From: Chloroflexota bacterium
Lineage (GTDB): Bacteria > Chloroflexota > Chloroflexia > QHBQ01 > JADMIH01
DNA length: 37,658 bases
Reading direction: 5' to 3'
Assembly (NCBI GenBank): GCA_015478675.1
Contig: JADMIH010000019.1
Span: forward strand, 1 to 37,658
The notes beneath the pieces were generated by a model, which saw only the letters and a program-made list of their open reading frames with translations, did no database searches and had not been told where the DNA came from. Of this stretch, positions 15,523-23,259 are shown one piece after another. Within the stretch, counting starts at the first letter, position 1. Each line of letters starts with the position of its first letter. The position numbers were made by a program, and so were the translations under genes.

Positions 15523-16500
15523 ATGTCGCTGTCCGAAGACGTTATCCGCGAGCAAGTTATAGAGCGGCCTGGGAGATATGCCAGCCGCGTTCGCTGGATA
15601 GCGGTTATTTACTTTGTGTTGAATATCATCTCACTGGTGATAATAGCTATTATCGCCTGGAAGATCCGCTTTTTTATTACCCTCGCGCAACGGAGCAACG
15701 TAGAAACTCTCACAATTGCGATCATTTTTGTCCTTGCGCTCTATTATCTGGTTGCAACTTTTCGCGGCTTCGTCGGCGCGCTCCGCATCCTCTGGCTCAA
15801 TTCGCCTGCGCTGATGGCACGCACTGACAAAGACCGTCAAGCTGTTGAGCGGCGCAAGCACTCAGCTCTGAAGATCGGAGGTGATAGCAAGGCTGTTTAC
15901 CTCGACAAGGCTGTATGCGTCGAGGGCAAGGAGGGCGAGCCTATCATATGGCAGGTGGGCGACGACGCGGGTAAGCTGGGCGAATTAGCGCTCGACGGAG
16001 TGAGAGTAACGTACTATCCTCTCAAAGAAGGGATGAGCAACAGCCTCTTTGAGTACCTGGCCAGCCAGGTAGAGCAGGCTATGCAGAAGCGCGACCTTGA
16101 GGCAAAGCTGCAAATCACCCAGTGGTCGAGCATAGATGCAGATGAGGCTAGCGCCTACTACAGCATGGTGCAAGCTTTTCGCAACCTGGAGAAGCAGCTT
16201 GATAAGGGGGTTGTCTGGCCTACTGTGACAATTACTCAGGAGGACGTTGCCGGGGTTCAGGAGAAGATCCGCGATCTCACGCCTGCCCTACGCAACGAGT
16301 CGTTCCTCCCCGACCTTGAGTTTGCCGTCGAGTATAATGTTCCTGTGATACCGGAGCCTCTCGGCTTTGTACGGCTTACCCGTAACGACAACCGCGCCGA
16401 TCCGGTCTTTACGATGGGCTGCGCTGTCTCTGCGATGCTTATTGTGATGCTTGTGCTTACCCTCTTTATCTTGCTGCCACCCTGGCTGCCCTCCAAGTAG
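15523..16500 (+). CDS. Membrane protein of unknown function
   Basis: I do not recognise this 325-residue protein. It has two N-terminal membrane helices (about residues 24-46 and 62-88), a cytoplasmic-looking domain of about 200 residues rich in charged residues, and a third helix at the C-terminus (about 298-320) ending LLPPWLPSK. The middle contains a predicted two-stranded segment (KAVYLDKAVCVEGKEGEPI) and helices rich in Glu/Lys. A GGAG ribosome site lies about seven bases before the ATG. The gene ends four bases before a lipoprotein gene, so the two are almost certainly cotranscribed and may act together at the envelope. Confidence 0.8.
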   Translation: MSLSEDVIREQVIERPGRYASRVRWIAVIYFVLNIISLVIIAIIAWKIRFFITLAQRSNVETLTIAIIFVLALYYLVATFRGFVGALRILWLNSPALMARTDKDRQAVERRKHSALKIGGDSKAVYLDKAVCVEGKEGEPIIWQVGDDAGKLGELALDGVRVTYYPLKEGMSNSLFEYLASQVEQAMQKRDLEAKLQITQWSSIDADEASAYYSMVQAFRNLEKQLDKGVVWPTVTITQEDVAGVQEKIRDLTPALRNESFLPDLEFAVEYNVPVIPEPLGFVRLTRNDNRADPVFTMGCAVSAMLIVMLVLTLFILLPPWLPSK

Positions 16501-16504
16501 CTTT

Positions 16505-16873
16505 ATGAAACAACGCTTGCTATCTCTAACTTTCTTGCTTCTCACGACCATGCTGGCTACAGGCTGCATTCTTGGTCCCAGACCTGTGCTGCAAAGCTAT
16601 CAAGCCGTGCCGCCCCCCCAGGGATCTGATCAGCCTTTCAAGGTGGAAGCTGTGGTGCAAAATCAAGGCCCCGGCAGCGGGCAGGTGGCGGTAGTGGTCA
16701 ACCTGAAGAACAAGCAAACAGGTGAGACGATTGCGCAGGATGAAAAAGATGTTTCTCTTGAGAAAGATGAGACTCAGCGCCTCACCTTCAGCCTTGACCT
16801 GCCTCCCTCGGCCAAAGGTCTCGACCCCAAGAACATAATTGTGGATGTGCAAGCCCATTACCCCATAGAGTAG
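16505..16873 (+). CDS. Small lipoprotein, possibly CARDB/FxLYD-like
   Basis: This 122-residue protein begins at ATG 16505, right after the previous stop. It has a lipoprotein signal: basic MKQR, a hydrophobic stretch and the lipobox LATGC with the modified Cys21. The mature part has a beta-rich pattern (FKVEAVVQNQGPGSGQVAVVV, then KNKQTGETIAQDEKDVSLEKDE, then LTFSLDL), which resembles the CARDB/FxLYD immunoglobulin-like fold of surface proteins. The fold assignment is tentative. A longer upstream reading inside the previous gene would hide the signal peptide and is rejected. Confidence 0.85.
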   Translation: MKQRLLSLTFLLLTTMLATGCILGPRPVLQSYQAVPPPQGSDQPFKVEAVVQNQGPGSGQVAVVVNLKNKQTGETIAQDEKDVSLEKDETQRLTFSLDLPPSAKGLDPKNIIVDVQAHYPIE

Positions 16874-16901
16874 GTATAATAGCAATGGTTGCCAGTTGCC
16901 A

Positions 16902-17420
16902 ATGACAGTTCGAGAAGCCATGACAGAAGATGCCGCGGGGATAGCCAGGGTGCACGTGGATAGCTGGCGCACGACTTACAGAGGTATCGTCTCTGATGAC
17001 TACCTTGACTCGCTCTCTTATGAGGCGCGAGAGAGCTATTGGCACAATGTGCTTAGCAACCCGAGCTACAAAGGCTTTGTCTATGTCGCAGACGATGAGG
17101 CCGGGCATATAGCAGGCTTCGCGGCTGGCGGCCCCGCCGAAACGCCTGATCCTCTTCATGAAGGCGAGTTGTACGTGATTTACATCCTTCAAGAGCACCA
17201 GGGCAAGGGTCTGGGCCGCAAGCTTGTCTCAGCGATAGCTAGCAGGCTGTTGCAGGCAGAGATACGCTCGATGAAGGTGTGGGTGATCGCCAACAACCCA
17301 TTTCGCGCGTTCTACGAGCGGTTGGGCGGGAGAGAGTTAGCCCAGCAAGAGTTTGAGATTGGCGGTGTTACACTAACCGAAGTAGCCTACGGATGGCCTG
17401 ATGTAAGGAGGATGATATGA
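16902..17420 (+). CDS. GNAT-family N-acetyltransferase
   Basis: This 172-residue protein is a typical GCN5-related acetyltransferase, transferring an acetyl group from acetyl-CoA to an amine. Visible are the N-terminal strand and helix (MTVREAMTEDAAGIARVHVDSWR), the strand ELYVIYILQEHQGKGLGRKLV, which holds the Q/RxxGxG/A acetyl-CoA loop (QGKGLG), and the C-terminal VWVIANNPFRAFYERLGG. I start at ATG 16902. A TTG six bases earlier is in frame. A TATAAT at 16875-16880 may serve as a -10 box, but no -35 was found. It overlaps the next gene by ATGA. The substrate is unknown. Confidence 0.92.
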   Translation: MTVREAMTEDAAGIARVHVDSWRTTYRGIVSDDYLDSLSYEARESYWHNVLSNPSYKGFVYVADDEAGHIAGFAAGGPAETPDPLHEGELYVIYILQEHQGKGLGRKLVSAIASRLLQAEIRSMKVWVIANNPFRAFYERLGGRELAQQEFEIGGVTLTEVAYGWPDVRRMI

Positions 17421-18106
17421 GCAACGATTCGGTAGAGGATGCAGCGAGACGCATTGACAGCTACATAGAAGAACTCTGTTCTTCAAACGATGAGGCGTTG
17501 TCGTCCGCACTTGAGAATATGGAGCGCAACGGCCTACCGCATATCAACGTGTCGGCCAACGAAGGTAAACTGCTATACATGCTGGTGAAGCTAAGCGGGG
17601 CAACCCGTGTGCTGGAGATAGGCACCCTGGGGGGCTACAGTACGATCTGGATGGCCCGCGCTCTCCCTGCCGGTGGCCGTTTGCTGACGCTGGAGTACGA
17701 ACCCAGGCACGCCGCCGTGGCGCACGCCAACATCGTGCGTGCAGGGCTGTCGGATCGCATAGAAGTGCGGCTAGGCGCGGCGTTGGATTTACTGCCGGAG
17801 ATCGAGCGCAGCAGCGAAGGGCCTTTCGACCTCTTCTTTATAGACGCAGACAAGGAAAACTATCCAGGCTACCTGGAGTGGGCTATCAAGCTCTCGCGCC
17901 CCGGCAGCGTAATTCTCAGCGACAATCTGATCCGCAACGGCTCGGTGATAAACCCACCGCCCGATGACCCCATAGCCGTTGTCATAAACAAATACAACCG
18001 TGAGCTTGCTACCAACCCTCAGCTTGAGACGATCATATTGCCCATCATAAGAGAGAACACCGACGGCCTCGGCATCACCATCGTCAAAGCGCCGCCTGCT
18101 TCTTAG
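17417..18106 (+). CDS. O-methyltransferase, CCoAOMT-like
   Basis: This 229-residue protein is a class I SAM-dependent O-methyltransferase of the catechol/caffeoyl-CoA type. Motif I is LEIGTLGGYSTIWMARALP (about residue 67), followed by LLTLEYEPRHAAVAHAN and the metal/SAM motif FDLFFIDADKENYPGYLEW, with Asp141 and Asp143 at the end of strand 4. LSDNLIRNG then supplies the expected DN metal pair. Its natural substrate is unknown. A perfect AAGGAGG (17405-17411) precedes the ATG by five bases, inside the end of the GNAT gene, giving a translationally coupled pair. Confidence 0.92.
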   Translation: MSNDSVEDAARRIDSYIEELCSSNDEALSSALENMERNGLPHINVSANEGKLLYMLVKLSGATRVLEIGTLGGYSTIWMARALPAGGRLLTLEYEPRHAAVAHANIVRAGLSDRIEVRLGAALDLLPEIERSSEGPFDLFFIDADKENYPGYLEWAIKLSRPGSVILSDNLIRNGSVINPPPDDPIAVVINKYNRELATNPQLETIILPIIRENTDGLGITIVKAPPAS

Positions 18107-18153
18107 CCAGGCTACGCAACAACGCATGATAACAGACTCTCTGCGCTCCATAC

Positions 18154-18200
18154 AACAAAGCCGGCTTTCAGTGTGCCCTCTCGGCTTTGTTATTCTTCTG
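18154..18200 (+). terminator. Terminator after the O-methyltransferase
   Basis: AACAAAGCCG (18154-18163) pairs with CGGCTTTGTT (18182-18191) over ten bases, followed by a T-rich ATTCTTCTG. It is placed 48 bases after the stop. Confidence 0.7.
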
Positions 18201-18334
18201 CGTTCAGAACTGACAAAGGATAGGTCGTTTGCCAAAGGCCCACTTTGAACTGGCCCAGGCTGCGTAAGGTGGGAAGTAAGCCTATGAAAATGAAGTGACT
18301 GCACAGCAGCTTGCCCGCCAAATATCAGAATCAA

Positions 18335-18372
18335 GGGAGAGGCTTACCTGTAGCAGGTATGTATCCTCTCCC
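18335..18372. repeat. Nested hairpin in the convergent spacer 18107-18539
   Basis: GGGAGAGG (18335-18342) pairs with CCTCTCCC (18365-18372), and inside them ACCTG (18346-18350) pairs with CAGGT (18354-18358). The structure lies between two genes that end towards each other. A further small hairpin, TAATAG with CTATTA, occurs near 18456-18478. No gene is seen in this spacer. Confidence 0.5.
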
Positions 18373-18539
18373 TCGTATTCCTCTCGCGCCCAAAAAGAGC
18401 GTGAAGCAGTGAGGAATAAAGCGGCCAGGTACTGTAGCTTGTGTCTCCAGTATCTAATAGCCTGCTTGGTCCTATTATAGCACCCCTTTGCAACCCCAAA
18501 GCCCGGCCGAGGTTAGCAGAATATGAAAGGGGAAAACTG

Positions 18540-19580
18540 CTACTGGATGCCAAGCCCCAGGATCAGGGCCGTGCTAACTATTATCAGCACGATCAGCGAG
18601 CCGCTCACGGCCATAGCGATAGGCCGTCCCACTTTGCGCACCACCCGCACATCTACCCCCAGACCCAGCGCCGCCATTGCGACCACCGTGAGCCACCGCG
18701 AGGTCTCACGCAATGGGTCGGCAATTTCAACAGGCAGCAAACCAATAGACCTGGCGCTAGCGAGCACTATAAAGCCTACGATAAACCAGGGCACCAGCCT
18801 GCTTATAGATAATCGTCCCGCTGGCTCTGGCCTGCGGAAGCGGAGAGCGAAAAAGAGAACTACTGGACCTAGCATCAGCACGCGCACCAGCTTCACCAGC
18901 GTACCCACCTGACCGCTCAACGTGCTCACAGGAAAAGTAGCAGCCAGCACCTGAGGCACAGCGTAAACAGTCATCCCCGCCAGAACGCCATACTGGTAGA
19001 AGCTAAAGTTCAGCACGGGGATCAGCAAAGGCAATCCGAGCACCAACACTACGCCCACCACAGCTGTCAAGGCTATAGAAGAAGCAACATCCTGCGCCTC
19101 CGCACCTATTACCGGGGCCATAGCAGCTATAGCCGAGTTGCCGCATATCGAGTTGCCGCAGGCTACAAGTATCGCCAGTTTGGGGTTTAATCCCAGGATC
19201 CGGCCTATAGTCATGCTCGCGGCAATGCCCACCATAACTACCAGCACTATCGCCAGTACCAGCGGTATGCCCGCTTTAAGGAGCACAGGCAGGCTGATAG
19301 AAGCGCCCAGTAGCACTATAGCCACTTCTAGAATCTCTTTCGCCGAAAAAGCGATACCGGGCATCCAGCGAGCGTCTGGCTTCCAGAAGGTCCGTAGCGC
19401 CATTCCAAGCAAAATAGCCACGACTATGGCTTCGATTATCGCCTGGCCCAGCGTCTGCTCCTCCACCAACTGAACACCCCATGAAAGTAGAGCTATGCCC
19501 GCTGAAAGGGCAAGACCCGGTAGATACCTGGCGATAGACACGCTCCGCTCCTGAGCGGCAGGCTTTTGGGCAACAGACAC
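18540..19580 (-). CDS. YeiH/UPF0324 family putative sulfate-type exporter
   Basis: This 346-residue membrane protein matches the YeiH (UPF0324, putative sulfate exporter) family. Marks are the central GNSICGNSAIAAMAPVIGA, the earlier AKEILEVAIVLLGASISL, and VPQVLAATFPVS in the second half. About ten hydrophobic helices are present. It starts with GTG 19580, preceded by AAGGAG at seven bases. Members are thought to be anion exporters and in other bacteria respond to sulfite or thiol stress, but the function of this one is unproven. With the two TauE/SafE permeases 3-6 kb away, the window holds three putative small-anion exporters. Confidence 0.9.
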   Translation of the reverse strand: MSVAQKPAAQERSVSIARYLPGLALSAGIALLSWGVQLVEEQTLGQAIIEAIVVAILLGMALRTFWKPDARWMPGIAFSAKEILEVAIVLLGASISLPVLLKAGIPLVLAIVLVVMVGIAASMTIGRILGLNPKLAILVACGNSICGNSAIAAMAPVIGAEAQDVASSIALTAVVGVVLVLGLPLLIPVLNFSFYQYGVLAGMTVYAVPQVLAATFPVSTLSGQVGTLVKLVRVLMLGPVVLFFALRFRRPEPAGRLSISRLVPWFIVGFIVLASARSIGLLPVEIADPLRETSRWLTVVAMAALGLGVDVRVVRKVGRPIAMAVSGSLIVLIIVSTALILGLGIQ

Positions 19581-19718
19581 AAACTACTCCTTAAAAGTCT
19601 CTGCCGCGGCTTCTGCATGGTCTGTGCCGCAATAGAAGAATTAACTCCATCTTCGGGTCAACTAGACAACCCGATTTCTACGCCTTCTGTTCAGAGATAG
19701 TTTTGGGATTGCTACACT

Positions 19719-19760
19719 CCTATTCTGAACATTAGCAAAGCGGTAAATGTTTAGAATAGG
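19719..19760. repeat. 15-bp hairpin at the edge of repeat copy A
   Basis: CCTATTCTGAACATT (19719-19733) pairs with AATGTTTAGAATAGG (19746-19760) with one wobble. It directly adjoins and overlaps the start of the 214-bp repeat. A degenerate version (TATTCTGGAACACT with AGTGCTCAGAATA) lies at 28455-28486, near copy B. Confidence 0.6.
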
Positions 19761-19966
19761 GGTGCAGTGGTGTCCCCTCCCCCTCACCCCCAACCATCTC
19801 TCCCTTCATGCGAGAAGAGCTGTATCCCTGTGCACTCACCATGAGTAAAGCCCCCTCTCCCCTTGTGGGAGAGGGGGTTGGGGGTGAGGGTAGTTGGGGG
19901 TGAGGGTAGTTGGGGGTAGCGGCACGCCCGCGCATATGCCCCAAGAAGGTTGCTCCACCTCAACTC
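19753..19966 (+). repeat. Dispersed hairpin repeat, copy A
   Basis: This 214-bp element matches 28549-28736 closely from AGAATAGGGG to TGCTCCACC-CAACTC. It contains two overlapping folds. CCCCCTCTCCC (19851-19861) pairs with GGGAGAGGGGG (19867-19877). Alternatively the upstream CCCTCACCCCCAACC near 19781 pairs with GGTTGGGGGTGAGGG near 19876. After the hairpin a 16-bp unit, GTTGGGGGTGAGGGTA, is repeated 2.6 times (19877-19918). It lies in the divergent region between the YeiH gene and the carbonic anhydrase gene. It has no coding capacity that I trust. Confidence 0.8.
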
Positions 19967-20016
19967 TGAACGCTTACCCCAACGGCCTTCTTTGGAGCAC
20001 AACACCACCTCCATGC

Positions 20017-20022
20017 TATAAT
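20017..20022 (+). promoter_or_regulatory. Candidate -10 box of the carbonic anhydrase gene
   Basis: A perfect TATAAT is followed by a start region near 20029. The best -35 candidate is TTGGAG (19992-19997), with a long 19-bp spacer. Confidence 0.5.
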
Positions 20023-20090
20023 AGGCAGCGCTTATGACAAGTTTCTCGGCAAGAAGTATCACAAAGCGACACCGCAAAGGGGAGTATAAA

Positions 20091-20612
20091 TTGCCTATTT
20101 ACCCATATAAGGGCGTGCAACCCACAATTGGCAAAGGCTGCTACATCGCGCCAACTGCCACGCTAATTGGCGGCGTGACGATAGAGGACGACGCCAGCGT
20201 CTGGTTCGGAGCCGTACTGCGCGGCGATGTGTCGCCGATCGTGGTAGGCGAGAGGAGCAATATTCAGGACGGTACAGTCATACATGGAGAGGCAGGCTGC
20301 CCGACTATTATAGGCGCAGATGTTACGGTGGGACACAGCGCGATTGTGCATGCTGCTGTGGTAGGCGACAGGGTGCTGGTAGGTATGGGCGCGCTGCTTC
20401 TAAGCCGCTGCCGTATAGGAGCAGATACAATCATAGGCGCACGCGCACTCGTCACAGAAGAGATAGAGATACCGGGGGGCAACCTCGTGCTCGGCATGCC
20501 TGCGCGGGTCAAGCGTGCGCTTACTTCTACCGAGCGCGAGGGCATTTTGCGCTCCGCACAACGCTATGTGGAGTATGCCTCCCACTATATGGGCACAGAT
20601 AAAGCGGGGTGA
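20091..20612 (+). CDS. Gamma-class carbonic anhydrase-like protein
   Basis: This 173-residue left-handed beta-helix protein is built of hexapeptide repeats (IGADVTVGHSAIVHAAVVGDRVLVGMGA). It belongs to the CamH/YrdA group, whose active members interconvert CO2 and bicarbonate. The three zinc ligands are visible as His65, His82 and His87, with the 17- and 5-residue spacings of that group. I choose the TTG at 20091: AAAGGGGAG ends six bases ahead and the protein then begins PIYPYKGVQPTIG like its relatives. An upstream ATG at 20034 would add 19 residues with no ribosome site and lies only about five bases from the presumed transcription start. Some members have other substrates, so activity is not certain. 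Confidence 0.88.
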   Translation: MPIYPYKGVQPTIGKGCYIAPTATLIGGVTIEDDASVWFGAVLRGDVSPIVVGERSNIQDGTVIHGEAGCPTIIGADVTVGHSAIVHAAVVGDRVLVGMGALLLSRCRIGADTIIGARALVTEEIEIPGGNLVLGMPARVKRALTSTEREGILRSAQRYVEYASHYMGTDKAG

Positions 20613-20633
20613 GGAGAAAATGCCGAAGTAAAA

Positions 20634-20688
20634 AGGCCCGCGCAACTCCGGCAGCGGAGCCGGAAGCTCCTTTCTGCCGAGTGGGCCT
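20634..20688. terminator. Possible hairpin terminator between convergent genes
   Basis: AGGCCC (20634-20639) and GGGCCT (20683-20688) enclose an inner stem CCGGC/GCCGG (20648-20662). The structure lies 21 bases after the carbonic anhydrase stop and before the small membrane protein stop on the other strand. There is no clear T tract. Confidence 0.35.
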
Positions 20689-20710
20689 GCATGCCTAAAG
20701 GAGCAAGGAA

Positions 20711-20998
20711 TTAGTTGTGCTCAGAGGCGGCTGCGGAAGCTACCCCCGGCAGGAAAGACGCAGGCAAAGCTTGTCGCGCCATCAGGAAGAGACCGAGCAG
20801 CAAGGCTGTGCCTGTCCCAACTGCAATGCTGGCTAAGACGAGCTGGGCCAGACCTGATGCCAGACCGAGCACGGCGCGGCCCAATAGCACCAGTACCACA
20901 CCGCCGATAGCTCCCATCAGGCCGCCCGTGCCTGATAGCACTCCCACAAACGCTACACCTAGAAAGAAACGCTGATAACGATGCAGTAAGCGTGCCAT
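20711..20998 (-). CDS. Small membrane protein of unknown function
   Basis: This 95-residue protein has a basic start (MARLLHRYQR) followed by two or three hydrophobic helices (about residues 12-33, 36-55 and 58-80), rich in Gly, Ala and Leu. No family was recognised. ATG 20998 is chosen because GAAGGTGG lies seven bases upstream. The reading frame stays open to 21187, but that part is Cys-rich and unlike a membrane protein N-terminus. It is divergent from the DUF309 gene, with a repeat-rich spacer between them. Confidence 0.65.
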   Translation of the reverse strand: MARLLHRYQRFFLGVAFVGVLSGTGGLMGAIGGVVLVLLGRAVLGLASGLAQLVLASIAVGTGTALLLGLFLMARQALPASFLPGVASAAASEHN

Positions 20999-21204
20999 CC
21001 TTTTGCCACCTTCACATGAGTAGATTATATCTCTTCTCGCGCCCGTGGAAGAGCATTTGAGTAGTTGAAGCAGCAGTGGGCAGGTATCTAGAGGCTTCAT
21101 GGCACTTGCTGACAATGCCCACATAAAGCAAGCAGTGTGCCATCTTTGCCTCTGTGGGCTATCTGGATAGTACCGTATATAGCCCAAAATAAAGGATGAT
21201 TAGC

Positions 21205-21326
21205 GAAACGTGAGGGATTATGGATATAGTCTCTTTAGCCCCATGCCCCATGCCCCATGTCCCATGCCGCATACTATGTACTGTGCATAGTAACCGTTCG
21301 TCACTCACCCTACCTCCTCACGTTTC
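21205..21326. repeat. Inverted-repeat element with CCATGCC heptamer repeats
   Basis: GAAACGTGAGG (21205-21215) and CCTCACGTTTC (21316-21326) are perfect inverted copies bordering about 120 bp. Inside is CCATGCC repeated four times (21241-21268, one unit with a T), followed by partly palindromic CATACTATGTACTG. The segment GTGAGGGATTATGGATATAG (21210-21229) recurs at 24580-24599 with two changes. The element lies in the divergent spacer upstream of the DUF309 gene and contains no gene. Confidence 0.65.
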
Positions 21327-21382
21327 ATCCTTGCAGGTGCTCTCTATCTGTACAAAATGGGCCTGCGTGTATAGAATATAGC

Positions 21383-21868
21383 ATGAAGAAAGAGGTTGTG
21401 GATAAAGTTCGGGAGCGGGTGAGGATACGGCGCGAGGGCGGGCCCGAGGCAGTGGGCGAGCGTGAAACCTGGTCATGTGATGAGATTCCTCCTGAGCTTT
21501 TCTATATCGGCCTGGAGCAATTCAACCATGGCGAATATTTCGAGCAGCACGAGTCGCTGGAAGAAATCTGGGTCATGGAGCCTCGCTCTATACGTTGTCT
21601 ATACCAGGGCATATTGAAGATAGGGGTCGGTTTTTACAAGCTGCGCCTGGGCAACTACAGAGGCACGATCAACCACATAAGCGGTGGCATGGCGTATCTG
21701 CAACGCTTTGAGGATGGGTGCCTGGGAGTTGAGGTCGCCCAACTGGTACGCGAAGCCGAGCAGGTGCGCCGCAAGGTGGTGGAGCTAGGCCCTGAGAGAA
21801 TGGGCGAGTTCGACCTGAGCACGCTTCCGAAAGTGCATTACGTTCGCCGCATAGCTGAAGGTTTATAA
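21383..21868 (+). CDS. DUF309 family protein
   Basis: This 161-residue protein matches DUF309, small helical proteins of unknown function. The family core is GLEQFNHGEYFEQHESLEEI followed by W, in which the His-x-x-x-Glu pairs suggest a possible metal or ligand site. LYQGILKIGVGFYKLRLGNY and GGMAYLQRF follow. I start at ATG 21383; the frame stays open to 21257, but that part overlaps the heptamer repeats. The stop overlaps the 3' end of the CCA-enzyme gene by six bases tail to tail. No ribosome site is evident. Confidence 0.85.
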   Translation: MKKEVVDKVRERVRIRREGGPEAVGERETWSCDEIPPELFYIGLEQFNHGEYFEQHESLEEIWVMEPRSIRCLYQGILKIGVGFYKLRLGNYRGTINHISGGMAYLQRFEDGCLGVEVAQLVREAEQVRRKVVELGPERMGEFDLSTLPKVHYVRRIAEGL

Positions 21869-23251
21869 ATCTTGCAGGAACTCTCGCGCCAGCCTCTCGG
21901 CGCTTTCCCTGTCGCCCTTCGCCAGCGCACCATCCAGCACCAGCCCCAGCAGGTACTCCTTCACACGCCCTATCCAGGGTCCCGGCTGGCCGCCGAAGAT
22001 GCGCATGAGGTCGTTGCCATCGAGGGGACTTGTGAGCTTTTCTACATCCTCTTGCGCCTTGAGCTCTTCGCAACGCTCATAGAGAGCATCTACTCTTGCC
22101 AGGGCAGCGGCCACACGCTGCGCCCTCTGCGAGGTAATATCGGCGCGCGACAGGGCAAAGAGACGCTCGGTGACAGGGGCAGTCTCGCGCAGGAAGCGGC
22201 GTATAGCGCCATCAGTCCAGCTCGGCTCATAAACCCCTATCCGCAGGTGCTCAGCGACGAGTTGAGCCACCTGGCTGACAACTTCCTCGGGTCTGCGCAG
22301 ACGCACCAGTATATCGTGAGCCATGCGCGAACCTACTTTATCATGCCCCAGAAAGTGTACTTCGCCAGCTACTATGCCATAAGTAGCAGGTTTGGCAATG
22401 TCGTGCAACAGCGCGGCCCAGCGCAAAATTAGATCAGGCGCTGTGCGGTCTAGCACCTTCAATGTATGAGGATATACCTCTTTGTAGTGCAGTGGCCCTT
22501 TTTCCATCTCGTGCATCTCCAACATCTCAGGCACCGTGTACGCTAACAACTCGAGATTATCAAGACTGTTTATACCTTCGCTGGGGACCGGCGCCAGCAG
22601 CAGCCTGTCCATTTCGGCCCCTACTCTCTCACGGGCCACGCCATTCAGGAGGTGCGCACGGCCGCGGATCGCCTCCTTTGTCTCCTGATCAATGAAGAAT
22701 TGCAGCTCTGCCGCCAGCCTCACCGCCCGTAACATCCGCAGTGGGTCTTCCCTGAACCTTTCTTCAGGATTGCCTACAGCACGCAGCGAGTGGTGCCTTA
22801 TGTCAAGTTGCCCGTCAAAAGGGTCATATAACTCGCCTGTATGCAGGTCGCGGGCAATTGCGTTGATGGTAAAGTCGCGGTGAGAGAGATCAGCGTTCAG
22901 AGCCGCAAGAGAGTCGCCCTGCGCTACCCCGTCCTGAGCGCGGAAAGTAGTTACCTCAACGGTAACATCGCCAACAATCGCCCCTACTGTGCCGAACTTC
23001 TCGCCAATCGCGTAGAGGGCGTCAGGCTCGGAGGCGTAGAGCAGCGACTTGATAGCTTCGACAGGCGCAGCGGTAGCCAGGTCAACGTCGTGTATGGGGC
23101 GACCCATGAGGCTATCACGCACGCTGCCGCCCACCAGATAAAGACGGTACCCGGTGCGTGCCGCGTTGCCCGCGAATCTATCCAAAAAGCTATCAAGGTT
23201 GCTCAAAAGGTTACTGAACAAGCAAAATGAACTATTGGTCTCTTCGTACAT
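21863..23251 (-). CDS. CCA-adding or poly(A) polymerase-type tRNA nucleotidyltransferase with HD domain
   Basis: This 462-residue enzyme adds or repairs the CCA end of tRNA. The nucleotidyltransferase head shows LYLVGGSVRDSLMGRPIHDVDL, with Gly41-Gly42, Arg45-Asp46 and the catalytic Asp55 and Asp57. LSHRDFTINAIA and EERFREDPLRMLRAVRLA give the neck and nucleotide-specificity region. The C-terminal half has an HD domain with LLHDIAKPATYG. Since tRNA-Gly in this window already encodes CCA, the role may be mainly repair; A-adding versus CCA-adding cannot be decided from motifs. I chose ATG 23251, eight bases after the upstream stop. An ATG at 23320 would overlap that gene by 61 bases. No good ribosome site is seen. 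Confidence 0.9.
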   Translation of the reverse strand: MYEETNSSFCLFSNLLSNLDSFLDRFAGNAARTGYRLYLVGGSVRDSLMGRPIHDVDLATAAPVEAIKSLLYASEPDALYAIGEKFGTVGAIVGDVTVEVTTFRAQDGVAQGDSLAALNADLSHRDFTINAIARDLHTGELYDPFDGQLDIRHHSLRAVGNPEERFREDPLRMLRAVRLAAELQFFIDQETKEAIRGRAHLLNGVARERVGAEMDRLLLAPVPSEGINSLDNLELLAYTVPEMLEMHEMEKGPLHYKEVYPHTLKVLDRTAPDLILRWAALLHDIAKPATYGIVAGEVHFLGHDKVGSRMAHDILVRLRRPEEVVSQVAQLVAEHLRIGVYEPSWTDGAIRRFLRETAPVTERLFALSRADITSQRAQRVAAALARVDALYERCEELKAQEDVEKLTSPLDGNDLMRIFGGQPGPWIGRVKEYLLGLVLDGALAKGDRESAERLAREFLQDL

Positions 23252-23259
23252 TGGAAAGG

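Noticed and set aside
18523..18912. Plus-strand frame over the YeiH gene
   Set aside because: Shadow of the minus-strand permease; no start signals.
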